NCBI GenBank assembly: GCA_964460115.1
Contig: CAYWPR010000001.1
Location: 186,001 to 250,000 of the forward strand
DNA length: 64,000 bases
Direction: 5' to 3'
Origin: JAEUJZ01 sp964460115
GTDB taxonomy: Bacteria; Myxococcota_A; Polyangia; Palsa-1104; JAEUJZ01
The position numbers and the translations under genes were made by a program. Positions 9,419-19,540 of this stretch are shown here, piece by piece (position 1 is the first letter of the stretch; each line of letters begins with the position of its first letter). Below the pieces are notes generated by a model. The model did no database searches. It saw nothing but the letters and a program-made list of their open reading frames with translations, and had not been told where the DNA came from.

Positions 9419-10384
9419 TTAGTGACCCGCTAGAAACGCTTCGGCCTCCAGGGCCGCCATGCAGCCGGTGCCGGCGGCGGTAATGGCTTGCCGCCATTTT
9501 TTGTCCTGCACATCGCCGGCCGCAAATACCCCCGCCACATTGGTCTGCGTCGTACCGGGCTTGGTGATGATGTAGCCGGTCTCATCCACAGTGATCTGGC
9601 CAGCCAAAAACGCTGTGTTCGGTACGTGGCCAATGGCATAAAAAAGCCCGCGACAGGCAATGACCTGCTGCGCCCCGGTGCGCACATCGCGCACGCGGAC
9701 GGCTTCCAGCCCATCGCTGCCCAAAGCTTCTTCGAGGGTATGGTGCCAAAGCATCGACACTTTGGGATTGCTGAGCAGCCGCTGCTGCATGACTTTTGAA
9801 GCACGCAGCTCGCCGCGGCGGTGTACGACGATCACCTGGCTGCCGAACTTGGTCAGGTGGGTTGCCTCTTCGGCCGCAGTATCACCGCCGCCGACCACCA
9901 CCAGCACCTGCTGCCGAAACAAGGGCAGCGCTCCATCGCAAACCGCGCAGGCGCTGATGCCGCGATTCCACAGCCGTTCCTCGCCTTTTACGCTCAGGCG
10001 GCGCGCCGTGGCTCCGGTGGCGAGAATCAGCGACTCGGCCCAGACTTCGCTGCTGTCGGTACGAATGTGAAAAGGCCGCGCCGACAAATCGACGGATTCC
10101 ACGGTTTCTGTGACGACGCGCGTTCCGTGATGCAGCGATTGAGCGCGCATCCGATCCATCAATTCGGGCCCATTTATGCCCTGCGGAAAACCCGGAAAGT
10201 TTTCAACTTCCGTGGTGGTCGTAAGCTGGCCGCCGGCGGCGACGCCTCCCGCCATGAAGCCCTCGAACAAAAGCGGCCGCAGATTGGCGCGGGCGGCGTA
10301 AATGGCGGCGGTGTGGCCGGCTGGGCCGGAACCGATGATGACAAGTTGCTCGACTTGCTTTGTGGAATCCGAAGTTGCGGTCAT
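9419..10384 (-). CDS. trxB: Thioredoxin reductase
   Basis: 321 residues, the usual length. It transfers electrons from NADPH through FAD to thioredoxin in the cytoplasm. The FAD-binding GSGPAGHTAAIYAARA is at residues 18-33, the redox-active CAVC at residues 146-149, the NADPH-binding VVGGGDTAAEEA about 20 residues later, and the C-terminal FAD motif VAGVFAAGDVQDKKWRQAITAAGTG (given here in part) is present. The start is ATG 10384. It is convergent with the lipoprotein gene and divergent from the zinc-ribbon gene at 10471, so the 86 nt between should hold both promoters. Confidence 0.96.
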   Translation of the reverse strand: MTATSDSTKQVEQLVIIGSGPAGHTAAIYAARANLRPLLFEGFMAGGVAAGGQLTTTTEVENFPGFPQGINGPELMDRMRAQSLHHGTRVVTETVESVDLSARPFHIRTDSSEVWAESLILATGATARRLSVKGEERLWNRGISACAVCDGALPLFRQQVLVVVGGGDTAAEEATHLTKFGSQVIVVHRRGELRASKVMQQRLLSNPKVSMLWHHTLEEALGSDGLEAVRVRDVRTGAQQVIACRGLFYAIGHVPNTAFLAGQITVDETGYIITKPGTTQTNVAGVFAAGDVQDKKWRQAITAAGTGCMAALEAEAFLAGH

Positions 10385-10470
10385 GTGCCCGCCATGGTAG
10401 CGGCGAAGGCGATGCTTGTCATCTGGGCGAGTCGCCAGCGCCGTGGTATCTTCGCGGCAGAGAGGTAATT

Positions 10471-10842
10471 ATGAGCAAGGCATATAAGTGTCCGGTGTGC
10501 AGCAATGAAGTCGATGTCGCCGCTACGGTGTGCAGCAATGCGGCCTGCCGGGCTGAACTGGCCTTTTGCTCGCACTGCCGCGATATCACGACCTTTGTGT
10601 TGGCTGAAGAGCGCAAAAGCCGCACCAAACGCGATCGCTATCGCTGCGACCGCTGTCAGAGGTTGGGCATCAAATGTTATACGTGGCTGTCCGGCGGCTA
10701 TTGCAATGGTCTCGCCCGCGCCGGCGAACACATTGACATGCCGCTGTGCGCGGCTTGCTCGTCGCGCGCGGCTGAGGTCTCGCGTTCCGTGCTGAGCTGG
10801 TCGCTTATCGGCGCCGTATCGGCCCTGGCGCGCAAAAAGTGA
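10471..10842 (+). CDS. Small zinc-ribbon protein
   Basis: 123 residues from ATG 10471, which has an AGAGGT site just upstream. The sequence carries several CXXC or close cysteine pairs: CPVC near residue 8, CSNAAC near 21, CSHC near 33, CDRC near 54 and CAAC near 95. This indicates two or three structural zinc sites. The C-terminus has a short hydrophobic stretch ending in KK. It resembles rubredoxin/zinc-ribbon-like proteins of unknown role; no catalytic residues are apparent. The stop overlaps the GTG start of the following kinase gene (GTGA), so the two are likely coupled. Function unknown. Confidence 0.7.
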   Translation: MSKAYKCPVCSNEVDVAATVCSNAACRAELAFCSHCRDITTFVLAEERKSRTKRDRYRCDRCQRLGIKCYTWLSGGYCNGLARAGEHIDMPLCAACSSRAAEVSRSVLSWSLIGAVSALARKK

Positions 10843-12002
10843 AGACAGACCTCAGCGACGATCAGGCGCAGCAAATTTTGCGGCATTATAATTTGCGTCT
10901 GAAACAGCGCTGGCCGCTTCGGCGCGGTACTATCAATTCCAACTATCTTGTACAGACCGACGCGGGACCGCTGTTTCTGCGCATTAGCGAAGGCAAAAAC
11001 GCCGAGGATGCGGCATTTGAGGCAGCCTTGATCTGGCACCTGGGCAGCCGTGGCGTGCGCACGCCCGCGCTGTGGCGCACCCGATGCGGCGCGGCCTACG
11101 TCCCCCTGCCCGGGCCGAGCGAGCGGCGGGGCACACCGGCGCCCCCGGTGATGCTTATGAACTTTGTGCCGGGCAACGAATGCACCGATGGCGAAATCAC
11201 TGCGGCGGATGCGCAAAAGGTCGGTGTCCTGCTCGCCGCGCTGCATCTGGGCGCGGCCGACCTTGGCAAGCACAGAACCGGCATCTACACATTGACCCAT
11301 ATCGAAAAGCGCATATCGACCTTGCAGGCGGATGCCCGCGCCCGCGCCGAGCTGGGTCCGGTGCTGGAGGAATTGCGTTTAGAAGCATCGCGATTGCAGA
11401 CGGCGCGCCAGCGTGATCTGCCAACGGGCATCGGCCATGGCGATTTGTTTCCAGACAATCTGCTGTTTGCCAAAGGACGCGCGCGCCCAGACGGTTTTTG
11501 GGGCCAAGGCGGTGGCTGGATTTTGGATTTGGAACAGGCGGCGACGATTCCCTATGCCTATGATCTGGCGGTGAGCCTTTTGGCCTTTTGCGCCCCCGTG
11601 CCGCAAAACCCCGATGAACCGCGCCTGGGGCCGCTGCGTCCGGACGCAGCGCACGCCCTTCTTGCAGGCTATCAAACCCTGCGCTTGCTTTCGCCCGCTG
11701 AATGGTCAGGTCTTTATGAAGAGCTGCGCTATGCCGCGTTGCGCTTTACCGTTACGCGGCTTACCGATGTAGCCGGCTATGGCCAAGTTTCGTCGCACCA
11801 AGCCGCCAATTTCGCAACGCGCCAAGCGGAAACACAAACGGCAGTGCAGACGGAAGAAGAGCTGCCGCCTTTTTTTCAGCACCGGCCCATTCATTCCAAA
11901 GACTACCGCGACTTTCTTTGGCGTTTGCGCGAACTTAGGACGGTGGATGGCGCCGTGCTTAAAGACGCGCTTTGCCAGTCGCTCGGGAACCAAACTTCCT
12001 AA
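10839..12002 (+). CDS. Homoserine kinase-like phosphotransferase (APH fold)
   Basis: 387 residues. It has the aminoglycoside-phosphotransferase/choline-kinase fold of type II homoserine kinases: the nucleotide-loop region RRGTINSNYLVQTDAGPLFLRI at about residues 28-49 (quoted in part as GTINSNYLVQT), the catalytic HGDLFPDNLLF at about 199-209, and the metal-binding ILDLEQA at about 227-233. Homoserine kinase phosphorylates homoserine for threonine synthesis. NSNY after the G-loop fits the ThrB2 branch, but related enzymes act on other small alcohols or amines, so the substrate is provisional. It starts with GTG inside the stop of the zinc-ribbon gene and ends 9 nt before accA. Confidence 0.75.
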   Translation: MKTDLSDDQAQQILRHYNLRLKQRWPLRRGTINSNYLVQTDAGPLFLRISEGKNAEDAAFEAALIWHLGSRGVRTPALWRTRCGAAYVPLPGPSERRGTPAPPVMLMNFVPGNECTDGEITAADAQKVGVLLAALHLGAADLGKHRTGIYTLTHIEKRISTLQADARARAELGPVLEELRLEASRLQTARQRDLPTGIGHGDLFPDNLLFAKGRARPDGFWGQGGGWILDLEQAATIPYAYDLAVSLLAFCAPVPQNPDEPRLGPLRPDAAHALLAGYQTLRLLSPAEWSGLYEELRYAALRFTVTRLTDVAGYGQVSSHQAANFATRQAETQTAVQTEEELPPFFQHRPIHSKDYRDFLWRLRELRTVDGAVLKDALCQSLGNQTS

Positions 12003-12011
12003 ACGATACCA

Positions 12012-12869
12012 ATGTCATTTCAATCTCCGCCCCCGCTTGGCCCTTGGGAAAAAGTGCAACTCTCGCGGCATCCGCTGCGCCCCTATACCTTGGATTACAT
12101 TGGCGAGATGTGCAGCGAATTTGTCGAGCTGCACGGCGATCGCGCATTTGCGGACGATAGCGCCATCGTCGGGGGACTTGGACGCCTAAAGGCTTGGAAC
12201 AATCGCCCGGTGCTGCTTTTAGGGCATCAAAAAGGCCGCGGCACCAAGGAAACGGTGCGCCGCAACTTCGGCATGCCGCGGCCCGAAGGCTATCGCAAAG
12301 CGCGACGGCTGATGGAACTAGGTGCGCGCTTCGCACTGCCCATTGTGACGTTTATCGATACGCCTGGGGCCTTTCCCGGCATTGATGCCGAAGAGCGTGG
12401 GCAGGCGGAAGCCATCGCTGCCAATCTGGAAATCATGGCGCTTTTGCCAGTGCCGATCTGCACCGTGGTGATTGGCGAGGGTGGCTCGGGTGGCGCCTTG
12501 GCCATCGGAGTCTGCGATCGGCTGCTTATGCTGGAACACGCCATTTATTCGGTGATTTCCCCCGAAGGCTGCGCATCGATTTTGTGGAAAGATCAGCATC
12601 AGGCGGAAGCGGCGGCGGCGCAGATGAAGCTGACCGCGGCGGATTTGCAGCAACTTGGGGTGCTAGACGAGGTTTTGGCCGAACCGCTCGAAGGCGCGCA
12701 CAAAAATTTTGCAGCGATGGCGCAAGTCGTCAGCGCGGCACTCTCGCGGCACCTTCACGAACTCGAGATACAAGCTCGCACAAGCAGCGCGATGCTTTTG
12801 CAAAAACGCTACGAAAAATACCGCGCCATTGGGCGATTTGCGACGCAAAGCGCGAACCCCACCGACTAA
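12012..12869 (+). CDS. accA: Acetyl-CoA carboxylase carboxyltransferase subunit alpha
   Basis: 285 residues. The alpha subunit pairs with AccD to move the carboxyl group from biotin to acetyl-CoA, giving malonyl-CoA for fatty acid synthesis. Clear AccA signatures are ELHGDRAFADD, GHQKGRGTKE, NFGMPRPEGYRKA, TFIDTPGAFPGIDAEERGQ, IGEGGSGGALAIGV and SVISPEGCASILWK. The protein starts late compared with the roughly 318-residue E. coli enzyme and lacks most of the N-terminal helical extension, which is common in many lineages. accD is not in the window. It follows the homoserine-kinase-like gene by 9 nt and is convergent with the UPF0262 gene (2 nt between stops). Confidence 0.96.
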   Translation: MSFQSPPPLGPWEKVQLSRHPLRPYTLDYIGEMCSEFVELHGDRAFADDSAIVGGLGRLKAWNNRPVLLLGHQKGRGTKETVRRNFGMPRPEGYRKARRLMELGARFALPIVTFIDTPGAFPGIDAEERGQAEAIAANLEIMALLPVPICTVVIGEGGSGGALAIGVCDRLLMLEHAIYSVISPEGCASILWKDQHQAEAAAAQMKLTAADLQQLGVLDEVLAEPLEGAHKNFAAMAQVVSAALSRHLHELEIQARTSSAMLLQKRYEKYRAIGRFATQSANPTD

Positions 12870-12871
12870 AG

Positions 12872-13378
12872 CTACCCGGGCCAGGCGGCGTTCATTTTGG
12901 TGGTGTCGTGGGTTAATAGGACAAATAAAGTGAACAGCCGGCGGGCCATCTTCTGCTCGGGAAGCACGCCTACACAATGGCGTATCAGCAGCTCAGCAGC
13001 GTCGTTGTGCATAAGCCGCCGAGCAATGTCCATCGCCTCAATTTGCGGAGAATATCCGCATGCGCCCTGTCCACCGATGGCCCGTAGCAGTTGCATATAT
13101 TCGCGAAACATCGGACCGATGATGGGTCGCGGCAAAAGCAAATTGCCCACCGCGGCTCCGTCCGAATCAGAAAAAGCCGTGCCAATCGCCGTGGCTGAAA
13201 CGCTGACGTAGGCATGCAGGGTTGCCGGCTTCGATGCGGAAACCAGCAACACGCCGTCCTCGATCAGCTCTTCGATCGCTTGTAGCCATTCGGTTCGCCT
13301 GGCGCGCGTGGCACAGCGCCAGGTTACGTCATCTACAACCACGTCGGTGAGCTTCGCCTGATGCTCCTCTTCGGCCAT
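12872..13378 (-). CDS. UPF0262 family protein
   Basis: 168 residues from ATG 13378 (MAEEEHQAKL); the frame stays open to 13468, but the extra N-terminal residues are not convincing. The C-terminal half matches UPF0262 (PF06793) as I recall it: a FREYMQLLRAI helix, then PQIEAMDIARRLMHNDAAEL and ARRLFTLFVLL, aligning with the family's IEAIDMGRRGIHNEG and ARRLFTLICVLH. The family is best known from alphaproteobacteria and has no established function. The gene is convergent with accA. The upstream 140 nt (13379-13519) contain no gene. The assignment rests on motif recall, not on a search. Confidence 0.7.
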   Translation of the reverse strand: MAEEEHQAKLTDVVVDDVTWRCATRARRTEWLQAIEELIEDGVLLVSASKPATLHAYVSVSATAIGTAFSDSDGAAVGNLLLPRPIIGPMFREYMQLLRAIGGQGACGYSPQIEAMDIARRLMHNDAAELLIRHCVGVLPEQKMARRLFTLFVLLTHDTTKMNAAWPG

Positions 13379-13519
13379 GAATTTAGTATGCGAGTCAGCT
13401 TGCGATCGGCCAAAGACGGGCTGATTGTGAAAAGCGCGAACAGCCCGCCCAAGTTCGCAACGCGTCACCCAGTTTCAGCTTGGTTGGCATTGCGAGGCAA
13501 CCTAGTTTCTTCCCTAGTT

Positions 13520-14899
13520 TCATCCGGGCGGCTCGCCAACGCAGGAAACAACATTGAAGAACAGGTACTCAAGCAGCCGTTCCTGTTTTGTAAACTGCGT
13601 CTTGCAGCGCGAAGGCCAACGTGTGTTGTCGTCGACGGCATCGCTAGGCTCGGTGTTGTAGGTCGAGAAGTGCACGCGGCCACAATTCTTATAGTCGAAC
13701 GTAACGGTCATCGGCACCGTACCGTAGGTGGGATGGGGGCCCTGCACCCAGACTTTGCTCGTACCATTGCTGTCGTTAGAGACTTGCGAGATGACGATGA
13801 AGTTGTAATAGACCGACACTTGCTTGCTTGCGCTTATGACCCCGGGAAACTGCCCCAGCCAGCGCGCCATATCGTTGTCCAGCACGTCGCTGGCTCCGCC
13901 GTAGTAGTTGTACGTATCGGCGATTTTTGCTCGTTCGCTGCCAGCCATGCACATCGGCGGGCCAGCAGGCGTCTGCGGCTGAAAGCAAAGGTAGGGCGAG
14001 AATTCCGGCACCTGCTCGACGACATCGTAGGCCCAATCGGTGATGTACAGTCGGCCGCCGCTGTGCACATAGGCTTCCAGGTTCTGCTTGACGACGCTTG
14101 AGGCCAAAAGCGACTGATATTGATTGTTGGTGCAATTGACGATGACGATGTCGTAGCCAAACAAGCGATTTCGATCGTTTAGCAGCGTGCTGAGCGGCGC
14201 CACCGAGGGCGGCTTGCTGGAATTGCTGGCATCGCGGCCGTTGTAGATGTCAAGCTCGTCGATGCCGGTGCGTTTCAGAACGCATTCGATCTGATCCCAG
14301 TCACCGCTGGAAACGGCGATGCGCGGCAAGTGATCCAGGTTAGAAAGCTCGCCTGTGCGGCGCGGCAAGCGAATGCTGCTGCTGCCCGAATCCGCCGGGA
14401 CTTGATTCTCCACGCAGGCGGTGGCGGTGATTTGGACCACTCGTTGAAAGCGCCCCAGCCGCACCACCAGCGGAAACTGGCCTTCGGGCACGCCGCTTAG
14501 GCGAAAACTGCCGTCAAACGCCGTCGTAGCAATGGCCACCGCCCGCGGCTGATTGCTGCATGAATCGCAGCTTAGGGTACGCGGCTGATCCGGAACTTCC
14601 TCGATCGGCACAAAAACCGTGGCCCCAGGAATTGGATCGACGCCGTTGCCTGAGTACACTCGACCGGACAGCGCCGTCGTCGTGCCGGCCGGGCAGTGCG
14701 GCACCTGACAAAAACGGCCGTAACAGACAGGCGGCGGAATGCTCATGTCGACAGGCGGCGAAACGCTCATATCGACCGCGGCAGCATCGGGTTCTTCGCG
14801 ATCTGTGCCCAGAAGCTGACCGTTACAAGAAAAAAGGCTCATCACCATCGCGGTGATGAGCCCGGTTTCCAGTCGAAACAAGCGCGATTGACGCTGCAT
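13520..14899 (-). CDS. Lipoprotein with carboxypeptidase-regulatory-like domain
   Basis: 459 residues. A signal peptide ends in a lipobox-like SLFSC at about residues 21-25, so the protein should be lipid-anchored. A short repetitive linker follows (VDMSVSPPVDMSIPPPV). Residues about 75-170 fit a transthyretin-like carboxypeptidase regulatory domain (LSGRVYSGNGVDPIPGATV and DGSFRLSGVPEGQFPLVV). Residues about 195-330 look like a flavodoxin/glutaminase-like alpha/beta domain (YDIVIVNC, then AYVHSGGRLYITDWAYD). Cysteines are frequent. An AGAGGTGG site precedes ATG 14899. This architecture is familiar from myxobacterial surface lipoproteins, but the function is unknown. It lies directly downstream of the OmpA-like gene on the same strand. 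Confidence 0.75.
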   Translation of the reverse strand: MQRQSRLFRLETGLITAMVMSLFSCNGQLLGTDREEPDAAAVDMSVSPPVDMSIPPPVCYGRFCQVPHCPAGTTTALSGRVYSGNGVDPIPGATVFVPIEEVPDQPRTLSCDSCSNQPRAVAIATTAFDGSFRLSGVPEGQFPLVVRLGRFQRVVQITATACVENQVPADSGSSSIRLPRRTGELSNLDHLPRIAVSSGDWDQIECVLKRTGIDELDIYNGRDASNSSKPPSVAPLSTLLNDRNRLFGYDIVIVNCTNNQYQSLLASSVVKQNLEAYVHSGGRLYITDWAYDVVEQVPEFSPYLCFQPQTPAGPPMCMAGSERAKIADTYNYYGGASDVLDNDMARWLGQFPGVISASKQVSVYYNFIVISQVSNDSNGTSKVWVQGPHPTYGTVPMTVTFDYKNCGRVHFSTYNTEPSDAVDDNTRWPSRCKTQFTKQERLLEYLFFNVVSCVGEPPG

Positions 14900-14953
14900 G
14901 GTGCCACCTCTACGGCGGCACGCTAGCGCAAATCGCGCCCGTTTGTCACGAAA

Positions 14954-16600
<1,647 letters not shown>

Positions 16601-16869
16601 CGCAGGGTTCCGAACCGTCTGAGGATGTCTTGGAATCATGCTTTTTAGGCGCCTATTTGCGCAGAATAACACGCATTTTGGGCACAAGGTAAAGCTTCTC
16701 ACCACAGGGAGTGAAGACTACTCTGACACAGGTCCCTATTTGCAAACAAGGGCCAGGTGTAGCGATGCCGGTTTCGCTGCAGAAAGCGTCGCCAGCCGGC
16801 CATGGCTGCCATATCCGCCAGAGGTGGGCCAGAGCTTTATAGGTAGGAACATGTTAGGTTTCCTGCGCA

Positions 16870-19539
16870 ATGGCACACGACCAATACGATCCGCAAGAGA
16901 TTGAGCGCCGCTGGCAGGCCGCCTGGCAAGAAGCCGGGCTGTTCGCGGCGGACGCGCCCGACGCGCCCACTCGAGCGCCGGGAAAAGCCGCGCAAAAGCT
17001 TGGCGAATCCGCCGCCGCGGTTTTGGCCAAACCGAAGTTTTTTCTGATGGAAATGTTCCCCTATCCATCGGGGCGCATTCACATGGGGCACGTGCGCAAT
17101 TATTCGATCGGCGACGTGCTGGCGCGCGCCCATCGCATGCGCGGCTACCGTGTGCTTTATCCGATGGGCTGGGATGCTTTTGGCCTGCCGGCGGAAAACG
17201 CCGCCATCAAAGCCGGGGTACACCCGCGCATATGGACCGAAAAAAATATTTCCGCCATGAAGGCGCCGCTTATGCGCATTGGCCAGTCCTACGACTGGAA
17301 CCATGAGCTGTGCACCTGCGATCCCGAATATTTTGTGCACGAGCAACGCATCTTTTTAGAGATGTGGAAGCGCGGCATGGCTTACCGCAAAACCGCGCTC
17401 GTCAATTGGTGCCCGACCTGCGCCACGGTGCTGGCCAACGAACAAGTCGAAGACGGTTTGTGCTGGCGCTGCCAAAGCGTCGTCGTACAGCGCGAACTTG
17501 TGCAGTGGTTTATTCGCATTACCGCCTACGCCCAGGAGCTGCTCGACGACATACAGCAGCTAAGCGGCAAGTGGCCCGACAAAGTTTTGTCGATGCAGAC
17601 AAACTGGATCGGCCGTTCTGAAGGCGCGCGCATCAAATTTGCGCTGGAAACGCCCCTAGCCGCCGACGATCGCAGCGCTGCCACTTTTGAAATCGAGGTG
17701 TTTACCACTCGACCGGACACGCTTTTTGGCGCCACTTTCTTGTCGATCGCTGCCGAGCATCCGCTGGCCCTGCGACTGTCTCGCGGCAAAGCCGAAAACG
17801 AGGCGGTGACCGCCTTTGTCACCAAAGTGCGCGCCGAGGACAAAATCAAGCGCGGGGCCGAGGATTACGTCAAAGAAGGCATTTTCACCGGAGCCTACGT
17901 AATAAATCCGGCCACCGAGGCCAAAATACCGGTCTACATCGCCAATTTCGTCCTTTTGGACTATGGCACCGGCGCCGTCATGGCGGTCCCGGCGCATGAT
18001 CAGCGCGATTTTGAATTTGCCCGCAAATACGATCTGCCGCTGCGCATCGTCATTGCACCCGAGAATGGCAAACTCGTCGCGGCTGAAATGACCGCGGCCT
18101 ACGTCGATGCCGGCGTGCTTACGGGCTGCGCGGACTTTGACGGCCTACCGAGCGAAGAAGCCAAAATCCGCATCACCGATTGGCTGAAGTCTAAAGAAAA
18201 GGGCGAACGCACCACGAGCTATCGTCTGCGCGATTGGCTGGTGTCGCGGCAGCGCTACTGGGGCTGCCCGATTCCAATGGTCGAGTGCTTACACGGCGGC
18301 CACGGCTATCAGCCGGTTCCCGATGCCGAGCTGCCCGTGCAGTTGCCCGAAGACATCGACTTTGAAGCGGCGCGCAGCGGACAATCGCCGCTGGCCGCGC
18401 ATCCGACCTGGGCCAATACCAAATGCCCGATTTGCGACGGTCCGGCCCGGCGCGAGACCGACACCATGGACGGCTTTATGGAGTCTTCCTGGTACTTTTT
18501 GCGCTACGCCTCGCCCAAATATGCCGAAGGCATCATCGACAAAGCCGGCCTGGCTTGGCTGCCGGTAAACCTTTATATCGGCGGCTCCGAGCACGCCACC
18601 AAGCATCTGATCTATGCGCGGTTTTTCACCAAGATGCTCAGCGACTGGGGGGTTTTGCCCAAAGATCTGCGCGAGCCGTTCTCGCGGCTTTTGACGCAGG
18701 GCATGGTGCTAAAAGACGCCTACCGCTGCGCCACGCACGACTATTTGTATCCCGAAGAAGTCAAAGAGGGCCGTTGCGTAAAATGCGACCAGCCGGCGAC
18801 GCATCTGCGCCAAATGAAGATGAGCAAGAGCTTTCGCAACGTCGTCGAGCCGATGGCGCTTATCGATCGCTACGGCGCCGACACCGCGCGGCTTTTCTGT
18901 TTATTTGCCGCGCCGCCGGACTCGGTTCTGGAATGGAACGAAACCAGCGTCGAAGGTTGCTCGCGGTTTTTGGGCCGGCTGTACCGCCTTTTGCAGCGCG
19001 CATTGGCCTTGCCAAGCGGTGAAGGCCCTGTCGAAGCGGCGACTGCTCTGCGCCGTAAAACGCACAAAACCATTCGCCGTGTCACAAGCGACATCTTCGA
19101 TCGTCTGCAATTCAACACCGCCATCGCCGCGATCATGGAGCTGTGCAACGAAATCAGCGAATACCTGGCTGCTGACGGCGCGATGCAAAGCTTGGCCCTG
19201 CGCGAGGCGCTGGAAGCCGCCACTTTGCTCCTGGCCCCGATGGCGCCGCATATCTGCGAAGAGTTGTGGCGGGATTTGGGCCATAACGATTTTGCCGCCG
19301 AGCATCCCTTTCCGGTCTGTGATGAAGCCATTGCTCGCGACGAGCAAGTGACCGTTGTGATACAGGTCAACGGCAAAAAGCGCGGCGAGGTACTGGTCGC
19401 GCCCGATGCCGAAGAAGCGGCGGTGCAGGCGCTGGCCCTGCAAGACTCCAACGTTTTTCAACACATTACAGGCGCTGGCAAGACCGTCAAAAAGGCGATT
19501 TTTGTCAAAGGACGCCTGCTCAACCTGGTGGTTGGCTAA
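16870..19539 (+). CDS. leuS: Leucyl-tRNA synthetase
   Basis: 889 residues, class I synthetase of normal length; it charges tRNA-Leu in the cytoplasm. The HIGH-type motif is HMGH within PYPSGRIHMGHVRNYS (near residue 65). A zinc-ribbon-like CPTC/CWRC cluster is near residue 185-205. The CP1 editing domain contains TTRPDTLFGATF and VPAHDQRDFEFA with its conserved Asp, and KMSKS starts at residue 650. A C-terminal anticodon-binding and tail region ends in KGRLLNLVVG. The start ATG 16870 has no strong ribosome site. The stop is 1 nt from the next gene, so leuS heads a three-gene unit with the radical-SAM fusion and the 5'-nucleotidase-like gene. Confidence 0.97.
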   Translation: MAHDQYDPQEIERRWQAAWQEAGLFAADAPDAPTRAPGKAAQKLGESAAAVLAKPKFFLMEMFPYPSGRIHMGHVRNYSIGDVLARAHRMRGYRVLYPMGWDAFGLPAENAAIKAGVHPRIWTEKNISAMKAPLMRIGQSYDWNHELCTCDPEYFVHEQRIFLEMWKRGMAYRKTALVNWCPTCATVLANEQVEDGLCWRCQSVVVQRELVQWFIRITAYAQELLDDIQQLSGKWPDKVLSMQTNWIGRSEGARIKFALETPLAADDRSAATFEIEVFTTRPDTLFGATFLSIAAEHPLALRLSRGKAENEAVTAFVTKVRAEDKIKRGAEDYVKEGIFTGAYVINPATEAKIPVYIANFVLLDYGTGAVMAVPAHDQRDFEFARKYDLPLRIVIAPENGKLVAAEMTAAYVDAGVLTGCADFDGLPSEEAKIRITDWLKSKEKGERTTSYRLRDWLVSRQRYWGCPIPMVECLHGGHGYQPVPDAELPVQLPEDIDFEAARSGQSPLAAHPTWANTKCPICDGPARRETDTMDGFMESSWYFLRYASPKYAEGIIDKAGLAWLPVNLYIGGSEHATKHLIYARFFTKMLSDWGVLPKDLREPFSRLLTQGMVLKDAYRCATHDYLYPEEVKEGRCVKCDQPATHLRQMKMSKSFRNVVEPMALIDRYGADTARLFCLFAAPPDSVLEWNETSVEGCSRFLGRLYRLLQRALALPSGEGPVEAATALRRKTHKTIRRVTSDIFDRLQFNTAIAAIMELCNEISEYLAADGAMQSLALREALEAATLLLAPMAPHICEELWRDLGHNDFAAEHPFPVCDEAIARDEQVTVVIQVNGKKRGEVLVAPDAEEAAVQALALQDSNVFQHITGAGKTVKKAIFVKGRLLNLVVG

Positions 19540-19540
19540 G

